This document shows positions 47,956 through 60,897 of a stretch of 64,000 nucleotides of DNA, in pieces. Each line of letters opens with the position of its first letter. The stretch's first letter is position 1. The stretch spans positions 1,548,001 to 1,612,000 of the forward strand of contig CALZFC010000256.1 of NCBI GenBank assembly GCA_945643635.1. The letters are read 5' to 3'. Origin of the DNA: Allodiplogaster sudhausi (lineage: Eukaryota; Nematoda; Chromadorea; Rhabditida; Diplogasteridae). The notes beneath the pieces are model-generated. The model ran no database searches and was not told the origin of the DNA. It worked only from the letters and a program-made list of their open reading frames with translations. The position numbers were made by a program, and so were the translations under genes.

Positions 47956-49940
47956 CGAGGGAAAGAAAGAGACAGAGAGAGAGAGAGAGAGAAAGAGATG
48001 AGATAGGGAGAGAGAGAGTAAGAGAGAGAGAAGAGGGGAAACGAGGAGAGATGTGAGAGGGACATTGAAGTGAGGAGAGAAGTAAAAAATTATGCTAGTG
48101 ACGTTGATAGTAAGTCCTTGAATGTTTTTATCGGAATGAGTAATTCACCAATCGCGTTCTTGGTGTCTCGGTTCTTCCAGAGCCTACAGTATTACTACGG
48201 CAGTATTACCGTACCGTAACCCTTCCTTCCTCTACCTCAGCAGGATTAACGTGGGAGCGCTTCCGTTTGCTTTGCTTGAGGTTAGAAGATATTCTTTCTC
48301 TGTTTCTCTCTCTCTCGCTCTCTCTCCCTCGCTCTCTCTCTCGCTCTTTCTTTCTCTCTTTCTCTCTATCTCGCCCTCTCTCTCTCACTCGTTCTCTCTT
48401 TTACCCCCCCTCTCTCTCTCTCTCTCTTTTACTCGCTCCCGCTCTCTATCAAAAGTATCAGCTCTTCGCTCCAACGCGCAACTTGAACAAAGGGCCTAAT
48501 TTCCCCTTCAAAAGTAGTAGAATGTAAATCAAAAAAAAAAACTACATGGCTCAATTTTTTTTCTGATATTAAAAAAAAAATATATACATATATATAAACA
48601 TATATTAAAAAAATATCTCTTCTCTCTCTCTCTTCTCTCTCCCGCCCTCTCTTTATTTCTCGCTCTCCCTCTCCCTCTCTCTCTCCTTCATTCTCTCTCT
48701 CTCTCTTTTTCTTACTCTCTCCCCTCTATCTCTTTTCTCTCTCCTACTCTCACTCTCTCCTTCACTCTCTTTCTCTCTCAAATAACTGCTTGCATCTTCA
48801 TATATCCAAATATCTATTTAAAGCCAATTACTAAAAACAAATCCACACATTCCAATTGAAATTCAATACTGAAAAGAGATTTTAGGATAAAAACTCGGAA
48901 TTCTTTTTCTTCGTTAAAAATAATTTTAAGCAGGACAAATATCTTTTAATTGTCGCAAGCATAATATAGCGGCAGCAGAAAATATGCCCATACAAGAAAG
49001 AAATTTTTCATCTCCAAGCATTCACAGTAAGTAAATCTTGCATATCAAATATGACAACCGTATCCTACTTCCACAGTCAATATCTTACAATTAACAAAAG
49101 AAAATGACCATTATAATACTTCTTTGCAAAGTCGTGAGCGACTTCGCAACGATGTTCTGGCATTTCTTCCTGTCTCGAGCCCCAGGCGACTGTCCAACTC
49201 CTCCCGGATGTTCTTGTTGTTCCGTCAGAGTCATCGTTCCTTGAGAAAGTGTTAGAATTGGGCCGGCAGTGCGGAAGTTTGAAGGAAGGAAAAATTGAAA
49301 ATGTTTTCTTTATTTCTCTCTCGAAAGCGGTGTTGCCTCTCGCAGTTCATTCTCAGCTGTTAGTGATGAGTTCTGTCTATCGACTTCTCTCGTTCTCCTG
49401 TTCTCTCCTTCTTTCCCTTTCCTGCGTTCTCTCTCTCTCTCTCTCCCTCTACTCATAGTTGGTGGAAAATTGACTTGTTTCCACTGTTTACTCTGAATCG
49501 TTCTTTCTTTACTGGTCTATCACTCCTTTCTCTCTCTCTATCTCTCTTCCTCTCGATGTATTTATATATTATTCTACTTGTTCAATGGCATATGAAGTTT
49601 GTTGTGGAGAGTCCACATCATTCCGCATTAGTTGTTGCACAGCAGCTGAAAAAGTGGACCTAGGCCGAGAGAGAAAGAGGGAGACAGAGAGAGAGAGATA
49701 AAATGGTAGAGATAACGGGAGAAAGATAAGGACATGAGTTTGGAAACAAAATAGAGTGTAAACTGCTGAGAGATACATAAGAATGGTGGTTCAGAGAAAG
49801 TGTAAAATGAGGACGAAAGAAGAAGCGTGTGAGGCTTGCAAAATCTGTTCGTCTGTTAATACGTCTTTTTCGCTGTCTGTGAAAAAGATGCTCGTATTTA
49901 TATGCTGTGATAAGTCATTGTAGACGTTTTATGGCAAGGG
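47700..49940. other. Intergenic stretch, GA/TC-rich, no gene recognised
   Basis: Microsatellites at 47850-48055, 48295-48450 and 48615-48785. A 47-codon minus-strand frame near 49240 (MTLTEQQEHPGG) has no homologue I know and no signal peptide. Confidence 0.5.
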
Positions 49941-49943
49941 ACA

Positions 49944-51774
49944 TTATCGTATGATTTTCTTGACGATTGCGCAGACCAGAATGGCGATCACAACCAGCGA
50001 AACGAGCACAGTGAAGACGAAGAGGGGCAGAGCGATCCGGATGTCCTGAAGGTGTGTCATAAAAAATAGTCAAAATTGGATTTGCTTGCACAAACGCCTC
50101 GAATCGGACTATCATTTAACTGGCCTTGAACAAATTAAAAAAATTCCAAAAATTAGCTTGTCAAATTTAAAACCATTTAAAGGAATGTATGTATGTGCAT
50201 AGTAGCTATTCATTCAGCAGTAGAATGTGTAACTATGTTTTCTTTTTATATGCATTAAATGAAATGGAGCTACATACATACATTGAAGGCTTATTAAGCG
50301 ATAATATAAAAATAAACAATAGTATGCTCGAACTGCCAGTGAATCCCTTCTATAAGAACAATACAAATCTCAAACCACATTAATCCATTCGGTCAAACCA
50401 CTGGTCATCGGCAAAGACCTGCTCAGGAAGATAGAAAAATGAAAAGATTTCTTTAACTTTTTCTATATTCACTAAAATTAAAATATTAACTCTGTCGCTG
50501 ATTCAGTTGGGGCGGATTCTGCAATTGGCGAGGCCGAAGTTAACTTTTCATGTTGACTGCGACATGAAAATTCGAAATTCTCCTTTAAGCCTTCCAACCC
50601 ATTTCTACTTCACTTTTCAAACTGTTACTCTTTAGTTGTTAAGTGAATAACATAATAGTGGTCAAACCTTCTGCGGTTGGTGTTTCCACCTTGGGAACAG
50701 TTTGAATGCAATTTACTATTCAATTTCTTCGCGTGTCTTAGAATTAATTATATAGACCCTTTTCTTACTTCTTTACGATTAGCAAGATTTAAATCATAAT
50801 TTGTAAGTAAAGCTTATGAACACACCGGATGTAGACAGTTCAGTTGTCGTCTGCGGAGACTCCAGAAGCACTTTCATCTGAAATAGCGCGATTTTTTTTA
50901 AGCAACTTGGGTATTTCATTTTCGACAAACCTCATCCAAAGTTATGTTTTTTTCATTTCTCATGTTCCTGTGGATATCTCCTTCAATCGCCGACTGCAGC
51001 CTTGCCACGACCTCGCCAGTTTCGCCAATGAGGAGTCCGCAATCAGACTCTTCAATCCCACAGACGCAGACCGCATTCGTGAATTTTCTATTAACCCAGC
51101 CTTAAGTATTTTCAATCCTTTGAATAGAAAATCAACATACCTAACCATACACTACAAATGAACAGAAGGCGCAAATGTTAAATAGATAACCAATATTCAC
51201 CAAATAATATTAAAACAAAAGTGCTTTGCTGGTTCATAGAATACGTATTTGCTAAAAACATGAATGAAAAACACTCCCCAAGGATCTTGGAGAAAGTACG
51301 GTAACTGACTTATCCAACATCCGAGCGAGGCCTCCTTTTCATTGTCACACTGTGCAGCAGTACCAAGCGAGGTGAAAATGTGCTTACAAAAACGCTTATC
51401 ACTCTTATGGTCAGTGCACTCCGATGTGATGTAGTCCTCCGGCGCCTTCCAGGTCTTGCACTTCACCTAGTCAATTATGCAAGGGTAAGTCACAAAACAG
51501 ATTATAATTAATATTCTATATTTTATATAATATTTTATCTTATAGATAAAATATTATATAAGATATATAATATTATTCAACCACGAACAACTTTATAATT
51601 GCATTTCATGATCCGAAACTACAAAGTGAATTTGATGGTATAACTACTAAATACCTTAACTTTGTCTGCGTTCCTTTTGCCGTGGGGGAGAGCTTCGGAG
51701 GCAGAAACGTTGAGAAGAAGATGGACAAGTGCGAGGATGGCCAGAAAGGCGACGAGCTTTCGAAACGGAAGCAT
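49944..51774 (-). CDS. Small type I membrane protein with six-cysteine ectodomain, 206 aa
   Basis: Exons 51774-51655, 51466-51310, 51049-50931, 50877-50826, 50518-50491, 50418-50376 and 50045-49944 keep phase. Exon 1 gives a signal peptide (MLPFRKLVAFLAILALVHLL). Exons 2-3 hold six cysteines (VKCKTW, SECTDH, RFCKHI, AQCDNE, LGCWIK, SDCGLL). A Ser/Thr-rich stalk follows (SPQTTTELSTS, ESAPTESATE). The last exon is a membrane helix (LFVFTVLVSLVVIAILVCAIV) plus KKIIR and a stop. I do not recognise the family; the layout suits a surface protein with an O-glycosylated stalk. A broken inverted copy lies at 33.7-34.7 kb. Confidence 0.85.
51525..51570. repeat. AT-rich palindrome in intron 1 of the six-cysteine gene
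   Basis: TATATAATATTTTATCT, TAT, AGATAAAATATTATATA: a perfect 17-bp stem. Probably simple-sequence derived. Confidence 0.7.
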
Positions 51775-51899
51775 GGGACAAGAGGAGAGGAGAGCGAGAA
51801 AAGAGCCAACCACTCGGCGGCCAGGCAAGCAGAGGAAGTGAGAGGAGAGCGACGGAAGAATCAGCTGCCTAGGAATTGAAAAAAGTGAAAGTAATTTAT

Positions 51900-52820
51900 A
51901 CGACATAAAGGAACTTCAGAGGATGATTTGTTTGAATTTTGTGAGCTATGCAGCTGGAGATAATATGATGAGAAAAATCTAAATAATCTTGCGATAAATC
52001 ATACGTTTCTATACGTGTTGACACTAAGCAATTTTTTCCGGAGTTCCATCATATGTTTTTTTTTAACTTCTCTTTCTTACTCTCTCTCTCTCTCTCGTCT
52101 CTCTCGTCTCTCTCTCTCTCGCCTCTCTCTCTCTCCCTCTCTCTCCTCCTAACTTAAAATGAAGTTCCACAATGTGTTCTCGTGCTCGAGTTGGCCGGCC
52201 TCTCTATCGCCACGCCCAAGAGAGCCAAGTCGTTCTCTAGAAGCAGTCGCGTCTCGTTCGCCGTTAAAATGTTATTAATCAATTTAATTAGAACTTTAAA
52301 AAATATATATGTTCATAAAAATAAAATGAATTAATTTTTTTTTAAATAAACGCGGTGGTTTAAAAAATTATTTTCACTTAAAAATTTTTTTTGCATTTTA
52401 AAAAGTGTGATGTACCCTGGCCTGGAATCGACTTCACGTGAGCGTTGTCCCATTGTTAATTTCAGTCCACTGTTAATCGAATGGGAATTACATTCACTTT
52501 ATTTTCCTTATGACACTCTCTGGATGCCAAAACCTCTCACCATCGTGTTGCTCAATAATTGTTGCTGTCTCTATTTACGATTAGTGAAGTTCTATGGACG
52601 TTGAGATATGAAAGAATTTATCTTTTTTAATGTCTACAAACAGAATTGGCAACTTTGTGAAGTCAAAAATAAGTTACTGAGGTACTACTCTCTGTTTAAA
52701 GTGGCACTCGAAAATTGCATGCAAATGATTCAACAAGAGCATTGTATTAGTGTCATTTTTCGTTTCACTAAACTTTTCTTCTTGTTGTTGGAACTTTCAC
52801 GAGCCCTAAAGGTCTACGAT
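51900..52820. other. Intergenic stretch, no gene recognised
   Basis: Contains a (TC)n run at 52080-52148. Open frames around 52407-52823 lack domains and splice support. Confidence 0.5.
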
Positions 52821-52825
52821 TGAAA

Positions 52826-54706
52826 TTAGTATTTCCCGTGAGAATTGTTTGTTGATTTCTTGCGAAGGCTGTAAGAAGTCGACATCCCTGCTGGCCTTAC
52901 ATTACTGGAACGGCAAAGCACGATATTCTTGACCATTCTGCAAAGCAACATAACATCAAATTGCTATTATTATAAACATAGTATGAAAATATGAATGGTT
53001 TTCTCACTCTCGATAAGGCGCAACGTAGTAGAGAATGGATAGAGGATTGATTACTGGAATCAAGTCGGCAACCTTAAATTCTGTGCTTCCTTGGTTATGC
53101 AATGTTTCTTCTTACTGCCACAAAAAAGTATACGTACCTGATAAGCAGAAAACTCGAGGAGTGGATTATTAGCGATGCCAGAAACCATGAGCAGAATGAT
53201 GAGAGCACTGAGAAGAAAGAGCACAGGCGTGAGTGCATGCACCGTGAGGGCCTAGAACGAACAGCTGCACTGACTCTTACAATTAGACTAACATGCTAGT
53301 TTCTGCGTCTTATCAAGTAAACAAGTAATAAGAAAGTATTTACTTTACTTTACTTTGGTAGTTAATATACATATGTATCTTTGCCGAGACAGAGCAATGA
53401 CCTGTATGAGCTGCGCGTGAACAGCTCTTGTCCTCGCACTCATCACAGCCGGCTGGGCAACGCTCAGGCAGCGAAGGGTTTGGCGGCGGGCGATGAAGAT
53501 GAAAAGGCTCAAATTAGACTAATTAAAATACATCTCATGAAGCTCGTCTGTGAAGACTCATTCTTGAGCATAAAAGACTGAGAGCATTCAGAAAAAAATC
53601 TAATCAATGTTGACTTTAAGGGAACGGGTGCGCCAGCCATGTATCCAAGGGCTGCGAGTACTGGAGTACTTGTCTTGTTGATGGCTCCTGAGATGATAGG
53701 AACGTTGACATTTCCTGGCACTTGGGTTACTTGATACTTGACGAGAAAAAATGATTCCAATGTTATTCGAGTTAAGCAAGTCCTTACATTACTAAATACG
53801 TTTACTAAGTTTTAATCATACAGCGTAAATCTCGTTTGTCAGCTATAATGTAGCGTTACAAGAAGAACACAAACCATAGAAAATGTTGTCTGGAATGTTA
53901 TAATGAGGGTATTCCTTTGCAACGACTGCCTTCGCCATTGCTGGACCGAGATTTGCTTCGAAAGCAAAATAAGCCTGAAAAAATTCTACGTTAGCAATAT
54001 ATATTTAAAGGGGGGGGGGGGGGGGGCAATTTGATGTAAAGGGAAGAAATTGTAAATGAATTAAATTCTAGTGTCTGAAGCATTGATAAACCAGAATAAT
54101 TGTCGATGGAATGGAGGCCATGACGCAGATGAGAAGAACAACTCTGGTGGAGGGGGCTGGACGATGGAGAACGTAGAGACGGTAGCCGAAGGAGAGCGAG
54201 AGGATGGTGAGAGAGTTCACGAAGACAAAGCAGAGAAGAGAGTATGCAAAGAAGCAGGCGGCGGGAGAGAAGAAGTGCAAGAAAAGGCCATAGCCAGAAA
54301 GCACAGTGATCCGACTTGTCGCAATGACTCTTTGAAATGAATGCATACTCTGTAAAAGCTTCACCCATTATTGAAAATATTGACTAAAAAAATGGACCCC
54401 GACAGAATGGCAGTCGCGAGATCGGAAATGCTCATGGCGAAGAGGAGCACTGCGAAGGGACGAAAGGACTTTGGTGTTCGAAGTCCAATGGCCACCACTG
54501 CCACGGCATTCAGGAGGACTCCTGTCACGATTGCTTTTCATGTACGTTCTTATTATTAGGTAGAAACCATCTTATAAGGTTATTTAACAAAAAAGGTAAA
54601 AAAATATATATATAAATAAATAACTATATATAATGTTTGAACCTATCAAACTGAGGGAGCTCGCGAGTACAAGAAAGACAGCACTCACTTCACTGTCTCT
54701 TTCCAT
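52826..54706 (-). CDS. Nematode serpentine chemoreceptor (Srd/Str-type 7TM GPCR), 357 aa
   Basis: Nine phase-consistent exons: 54706-54643, 54521-54365, 54347-54092, 53974-53875, 53714-53615, 53507-53402, 53251-53138, 53072-53008 and 52937-52826. TM1 runs over the first junction (VFLVLASSLSLIGGVLLNAV), followed by GLRTPKSFRPFAVLL. TM3 is in exon 3 with SFGYRLYVLHRPAP after it. Exon 4 holds the long loop AKAVVAKEYPHYNIPD. Exon 6 reads ARRQTLRCLSVAQPAVMSAR, leading into HAQLIQALTVHALTPVLFLL, which is the hallmark of the family before TM6. TM7 ends INPLSILYYVAPYR, followed by a basic tail. In nematodes these receptors act in chemosensory neurons. Family length (about 330-350 aa) fits. Confidence 0.9.
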
Positions 54707-55671
54707 GGCCGGCTGCTAACCCCGACGCGGATGCTGCGGATTCCTCGCCTTGATCGAGATATTCCTCAATGTGATCGAGATCATTTTCGTGTGGCTCGCA
54801 CCGTTTCCTGTCTGGGCGAGTTCGTGGACTACGTTCCATGGCGAGTTCGAGCTCTCATTTCTATTGCTTGGCAGGAAAAATAAATAAATAAACAAGTTTC
54901 TGAGAAGAATCCTTCCGATCCTTTTGAACGCACGTTTCCAGCCGATCAATGTAATAGTCAAAAAAATTTTTTTTACTCACAAAAAAAAAATAATATTTTT
55001 TTAAGCAAACGTTTTTTTTACTCTGAAATCCTTTTCAGATCTCTGCCTCATTTTCTTCCATGTCATGGCGCTTCTCTGGCTCTTCAGACGGGAGGTCCTC
55101 CACAGGTGGGGCAATGTGCCACTCGCACTTGTGCTCGTATTCGGAATCAACGGTGTTTACGGTGTCAGTCGATAGGGAGGCGTGACTTATAAGAGATGGG
55201 CGGGGCTTATGCGAGTTGGGCGTGTCTTACGAAAGTTTCCAAATTTGCTGATGTTGAGAAAATGAGCGTTGTATTGTCATCTCATCACAGGAGTCGTACT
55301 TGTGGTTCTGCCACAAGAAATTACAATAAAAATGATGTGTCAATTTCTGAGGTCACATTTTTCTTTCCTTGAGATTATCTGGGTCATCAATCTGACGTCG
55401 GACAAGACGTACGTCGTCTCGCTGGGCACCTACATTGTATGCATCCTGCATGCGTCTGTGCTGCCCGCGATGACCTTGCTCATCTACAGGTTCATTTCGA
55501 GGGAGACACTCTTTGAAATCGTTCTCTGTTCATTGGCTCAAGTTTGGTGGTGCCATTGGAGAGCTGCTATTTTCATGGTCAAAACAAGAATAATTTCTCT
55601 TTTGCAGTTTGACGACTAACGACGACGGCTTCTACCCTCCCGTCGGCCCCATTATCATCTATCAGGCATGA
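54705..55671 (+). pseudogene. Four-helix membrane protein gene with an early in-frame stop, unknown family
   Basis: Exons up to 54870, 55039-55154, 55374-55489 and 55608-55671 join in phase. They give four hydrophobic helices: CCGFLALIEIFLNVIEIIFV; FELSFLLLDLCLIFFHVMAL; LALVLVFGINGIIWVI; SLGTYIVCILHASVLPAMTL. The C-terminus is DGFYPPVGPIIIYQA. The first intron needs a GC donor (G-GCAGGA). The only in-frame ATG (54705) is followed four codons later by TAA at 54717-54719, and no acceptor lies between that stop and helix 1. Either the gene is broken at its start, there is a sequencing error, or a start was missed. The layout is like small nematode tetraspan proteins, but I cannot name a family. 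Confidence 0.5.
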
Positions 55672-57010
55672 ATTTGTCTTCTCTCTCTCTCTATCTCTCT
55701 CTGTCTCTCTCTCTCTGTCCCTCTCTCTCCCTCTGTCTCTTTCATTAAATCACCTAACCAATTTAAGGTCGAGTAGGCCTCCGCTTCGAATACCGTCTAA
55801 TCCCATGCACAAGTCGCTCTAATCCCGATGACATATTGTCATATCTTGATCCAGACCGCCTTGGCCCGATAATTTATAAAATGAACATTTAACCAGAAGG
55901 TAAATTCAAGCGTATACAAAATATATGAATTTATTCAATATATCCAATATATTATAGTTTCTTGTAATGATCTTGCTGTAAAATATATGTATCTGCAAAC
56001 TCTCTGATCGAAGTGAAACTGATGGTGAGCGTCTTATAGCGGAGTACGAGAATGTACTGTCTTTTCCTATACTACCTTATATAAGAGATATTTGAATATC
56101 TAATATGAAAATTTGTTTTCTACATTCTCATCTTTGTATCCGTGAATTTTGATAACCCGTATGTCAGAGAAAGAAGACGAGGTTGAACACGGCCAGAAAA
56201 CAGCCGAGAGCGAAGAAAGTGGCAGAGTCCTTTTTATCACGATGAGTTCATTCCAAACCTTGATGTTATATTTGAGGAAAAAAAAATTTAATCACTCGTT
56301 ATATCTCTTTTTTCTACTCTATTTTCTCTCTCTCTCTCTCGCTTCTCTCTCTCTCTCTTTTTCTTTGTCTTTCCCTCACGTTATCATTTTTTCAGGGCGC
56401 CACCAAAGCAGTTTTCTAAAAAGATTTTATTATCTGCGACCAAGACTTTATAATATTTTATGAATAATATAAAATGCCAGAAAATGTCTCATCGTCAATG
56501 ACAGCGTCATCATTGACATTGACGACCAAGAATGGAATGATCGCAGAGCGTTGGGTTTGATGGAATGAAGCCATAAGGCATGCCTCGTAGCAGCCGATAA
56601 CGTCAGCTTTAGAAACTGATGCCGTAACTGTAATCCGCCATTCTCAGCGATTGTCTTCTGATAACTTTATGCCATCTATATATCCATGTATTTAACAGCA
56701 GTAATCAATGCTATGCCTGCTTCTGTTCACGCGCATATTCTTACTTATCAATATGTCCACACTTGCCATAAGTCTTTTTTATCACAATTAATTCTCTATT
56801 TTTCAATTGTTTCACAACCTTAAAAGTTTGCATACCGCAATTTCGATATTCTTTCATACTTCATTTACTTCTTATCATTTACATTCTGTGATTCGTCTCT
56901 TTTACAAAATCTCAGCTCTGTTTATCCATTGTTCCATTCCATCAGGGGCAGTGTCCTAAGGGAAGAGCTAGAGAGTCGAAGAGAGACAGAGAGGCTAGTG
57001 ACCGGGAAGG
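55672..57010. other. Intergenic stretch with a dispersed repeat shared with 63.5-63.85 kb
   Basis: (TC)n runs at 55680-55742 and 56320-56360. The segment 55870-56170 is related, in direct orientation, to about 63575-63850 (shared AAATTCAAGCGT, TGATCGAA and TTTTGA-AACCCGT landmarks). No gene seen. Confidence 0.5.
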
Positions 57011-57016
57011 CGGAGT

Positions 57017-57982
57017 CTAGTACGCTGGAGGGGGCGGAGCGTAAGCAGGGGGCGGAGCGTATGCAATGGGCGGAGCCACGGGCCTGTTTCGGCAGCAGAG
57101 AAACACACAGCAGACAATGATACAGATGAGAATGAGAAGGCCGATGACGCCACCAATGATCCACCCCACCATTTGGAGGGTGGGTCCCTGAATTTTTATT
57201 TTATTTTTAATTTTGATTTTTTACTCATTCCAGAAATACAATTTCATTTTCTTCGTTTTCTCTGGATTTCGTAAAATGACAAGAGAAAAATTGCCATTTC
57301 AAATCTGCTAACATTACGAATAAAATACTGGACGTGTTCACGGTTGTCGTTGCATTCGTCTATGCCGCATTTGCACCTCAAGAAGAGATTTATTAGATTC
57401 GTTTACTTTTTATGCTTTTATGGTTTACTCTTCATGCTTTTAATTATCTTTTTCAAGTAAGACGACCACCAAAAAATAATTAATTATAAGAGTAAGCACT
57501 CTTATTCTGACATACTATTTCGCGGGGCGTACAAAATTGAATTTGAATATTATTATTATTATTATTATTATATATTTTTATATATATGGTTCCTTTAAAA
57601 TGGGATGATACTTCCAGCGACGCGTATTCAGCTTCTCGCACAAATAAGTCGCAGTCATAGATCCCGTCAAACACTCGTATTCAATGCTTGTGGTGTAGTT
57701 TATATCAAGATCGTCCTGAACATAAAGATTTTCTCATATTGCAAATATTTTCATCCTTTTGGCTTTTATTCTACTCCCAGATGCTCCCAAAAAATAGATA
57801 GGATCATTAGCTTCTCCTGAGCTAAAACACATATTGCTATTGGAATCTGTGCTGATTTAATTAGTTAAGTAATATTTTATCTCCTAACATTCTTGAAATT
57901 GACGCGGATACCGCATGAGGTGCATCCGGAAGCCCAAACATCACTACCAGTCTTGCATCGGATCGAGCCATATGAGAAGCCA
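57017..57982 (-). CDS. Ly6/three-finger-like membrane protein, 3' part
   Basis: Exons 57982-57889, 57715-57612, 57376-57313 and 57187-57017 join in phase. Eight cysteines lie in the ectodomain (IRCKTG, SGCTSCGI, YECLTG, YLCEKL, KCKCGIDECN). The closing CxCxxDxCN resembles the C-terminal signature of Ly6/uPAR three-finger domains. A membrane helix follows (GWIIGGVIGLLILICIIVCC), then a Pro/Tyr-rich cytosolic tail (APPPAYAPPPPAY) that could bind WW domains. The incoming phase of the first exon shows a 5' exon is missing. A candidate first exon with a signal peptide lies at 63394-63316, beyond the 4.7-kb transposon, but phase needs an extra small exon. Confidence 0.72.
57547..57572. repeat. (ATT)n microsatellite in an intron of the three-finger gene
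   Basis: About eight trinucleotide units followed by AT-rich sequence. Confidence 0.8.
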
Positions 57983-58809
57983 CTCAATTATGCGTAATGA
58001 CTTTTTGAAGGTATTTACCTTAATAAAATAATTAAATAATGGCTTTGCTTCAAAGAAAAGTAGCAAAATTCATGCGCGATTGGGCACTTCTTAAGACTTA
58101 AATAAAAGTTCCAGAAATATTTTCTGTTAAAAAAACAATTTTCTCTATAAAGACACCACAAGGACATCCCGAGGGCAACCTCTCGTGGCGGCAGCAGCAA
58201 ATGGAAATGATGAATGCTGCTCATGTTCTTAATCAAATTGTGTTGTCATTTTAATAACTTGTCCATCGGCTTGTCAATGCGAAAAGTACTTGCGAACTAC
58301 AGTAGCGTGCAATAAAAGTGCATATTTTGGTTTTTCATGCATATTTTTCTTCAATGTGAAGGAAAGTTCATGAAATTTTCAGGATTACTTCTGTATAGTA
58401 ACACACTTAAAGTGGTAGAATATTGTTTTCATTGATCCACTATTGATCGCACACAGAAAAAATATTCGTGATATATCACGAAAGGAGGTACGAATATATT
58501 ATTGTGATTAACGTAACACTAAACTATTCGTGAATACCGCAGGGAGAATTAGTGTCTCCAAAGGAAGTATTCGTAGAATGTTGCCGCGGGCAGCCGGGTC
58601 CCCCAGGCGCAATAAGTTTTTGCCGTTTTCTGCACAGTTTAAAGCTGTTTATCTCCATTTTTTTCGAAATTTTTCATGATATCTTCCTAGCAGACAGTCT
58701 GCTACATCTTCTCTGTCATTTTTGTGCCAAGTCTGTTCCTCTTTCGTCCGTTATAATTAGTTTTACACCCATTTGTGCTGCTTTTCGCATCCAATTGATG
58801 AAAGTGACA

Positions 58810-58850
<41 letters not shown>

Positions 58851-59465
58851 ATCGCTGCCCACCATCCTGCGGATCAGGTTGGCTAATTATCTTACCTTTG
58901 CGAATGGCATCTTTTACTGGGTTTTCGAACGTTTAGTGAACAAAATAGCAGTGAAATAGAATAAAATGCCAATAAAGTTCTCAAAAGTCGATAACCTGTG
59001 ATCCGTTGTGATGTTGGACACAAGACATTTTGCTCCACTACCCCCCGCGCGCAATTTTCCCACGTTAACCACCAGGCCACCAACCCACCCATTCACCTTT
59101 CGACATTGGATAACCTAGTGATAGGGGAGGGGGGGGGGGGTCATTTGCTCAACGATGTTCTCTCTCTCTCTCATATTTCACTCTCTCATCTCCCTCTCTC
59201 GTTCTCTCACCTCTTTTTCTCTCTCATCTCTCTTCTTCTCCCTCTGTCAATCTCTATTAATTAGACTAAATGTTTTTTTTCGAATCATTAACACTACAAA
59301 TGTCAAACAAAGTGAAAAATTTTTGTTTCGCTTTCATTCACAGCCTGTTAATTTATGTTGTTTGAGATGCGTGGGAAGGGTAATTTGCATAGTAACAGTT
59401 GCTGAATGAGTGCTAATGAGCAAAATACTTTGCGAGTATACATGCACCCATTGTCTTGCTCGCTG

Positions 59466-59475
59466 CGGAGAGGGT

Positions 59476-59529
<54 letters not shown>

Positions 59530-59617
59530 AACACAGACAGACAGAAAGAGACAAACACAGACAGACAGAAAGGCAGACAGACTGAGAAAGCGAGAGAAGG
59601 AGAGAGAGAGAGAAGGC

Positions 59618-59650
<33 letters not shown>

Positions 59651-59659
59651 TGACTGAAC

Positions 59660-59697
<38 letters not shown>

Positions 59698-59800
59698 GAA
59701 AGAGAGAGAGAGAGGGAGAGAGAGAGAGAGAAGGAGAAAAAGAGAGGTCTTTTTCTCCTTCTCTCTCTCTCTCTCCCTCTCTCTCTCTCTAGATAGACAA
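59466..59800. repeat. (GA)n/(CAGA)n block inside the composite transposon
   Basis: GAGA runs interrupted by CAGA units, the longest at about 59638-59698, ending in a GA-to-TC switch near 59750 that makes a hairpin. Confidence 0.85.
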
Positions 59801-60090
59801 AACGAAAGAAAGAAAATGGAAACGAGATACGTACTACAAAGCGATTTTTCGTCAATTTTAACTGATCGACAAAGGTGTTCACACCGTAATATGTATGTAA
59901 TAAGTATGTATGTATGTATGGTTTACGCATCGCACTCTCCTCGGTGCTTTTGATTTTGCTTTTCTTTAAAAAAAAGGCTGCTGTGAGAGAAAAGAGACAG
60001 TGTGAGAGAATGAGAGAGAGGAGAGAAAAGCTGTCTCTACCACATTTTTCTCACTCTCTCTCCTCAGGCAATGAGTCTCTCACTCTCTCT

Positions 60091-60131
<41 letters not shown>

Positions 60132-60897
60132 GGGCGGGGGTGCTTGGAGCTGTTTTTTTTTATCTTGTTTTACGTTGTCAAAATATTTAAGCCTCTCTTT
60201 CGGCTTTACAGTCAGAAGGCACTTTTTGGGGACATTTTTATTTGCATAGAGCGTAAAAAGATCTATTAATCGGAGTTTCATTCTATAGAATTACTTCAGG
60301 CATTTACCAGTAATGAATTTTTAAATGTAATTTTGACCTGTTTGTTGTGCTACGTACTACGAATACTTCCTTTGGGCGGAAACGTCCGCGCTCGAAAAGC
60401 TAGATTCCACGAATATTTACTTAGCCTTTTCGGTAGAGCACGACTTTTACGAATATTTTTCTGTGTGCGAGGAAAAAATCAATAACTCAAATCACCCAGT
60501 TTGCATATTTAGCCTTTTGCTGGACAAAATGATTTATTTCTTCGATCTTATTGGAGTTTTTATCGGTATTTTATTTTCTTTGCATTGAAGAACATCTCAG
60601 AGATTACTTTTAGGTCTAGTTCTTATTTAATCTCCTGTTGTTGCATACTGGCTGCCCTCAGTTCGAGATTCATTCAATCGGCCTTTGATGCAGAAGGCTT
60701 AGCAGGATAAAATCAATCATTTACTTAAATGCTTATTGTAATAATGATTTTAATTTATTGATAAATAATCTTTTAAACTATTTAGATAGTTATTTGAGCA
60801 GTGGAAATTCCATGCTAACAATAAGAGCACGTTTTGGACACCGCGGTCAGCTTTCGTCAGCGGCCCAGACGTACTTAAAGTGATGCTATGTAGGGGT

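Noticed and set aside
53991..54559. Plus- and minus-strand frames overlapping the chemoreceptor exons (Lys/Arg-rich plus frame, alternative minus frame)
   Set aside because: Only the chemoreceptor frame gives membrane helices and family motifs across phase-consistent introns.
55036..55165. Acidic minus-strand C-terminus reading (EYEHKCEWHIAPPVEDLP) opposite the four-helix gene
   Set aside because: No good acceptor precedes it, whereas the plus frame has TTTTCAG and links in phase to further membrane helices. Not fully excluded.
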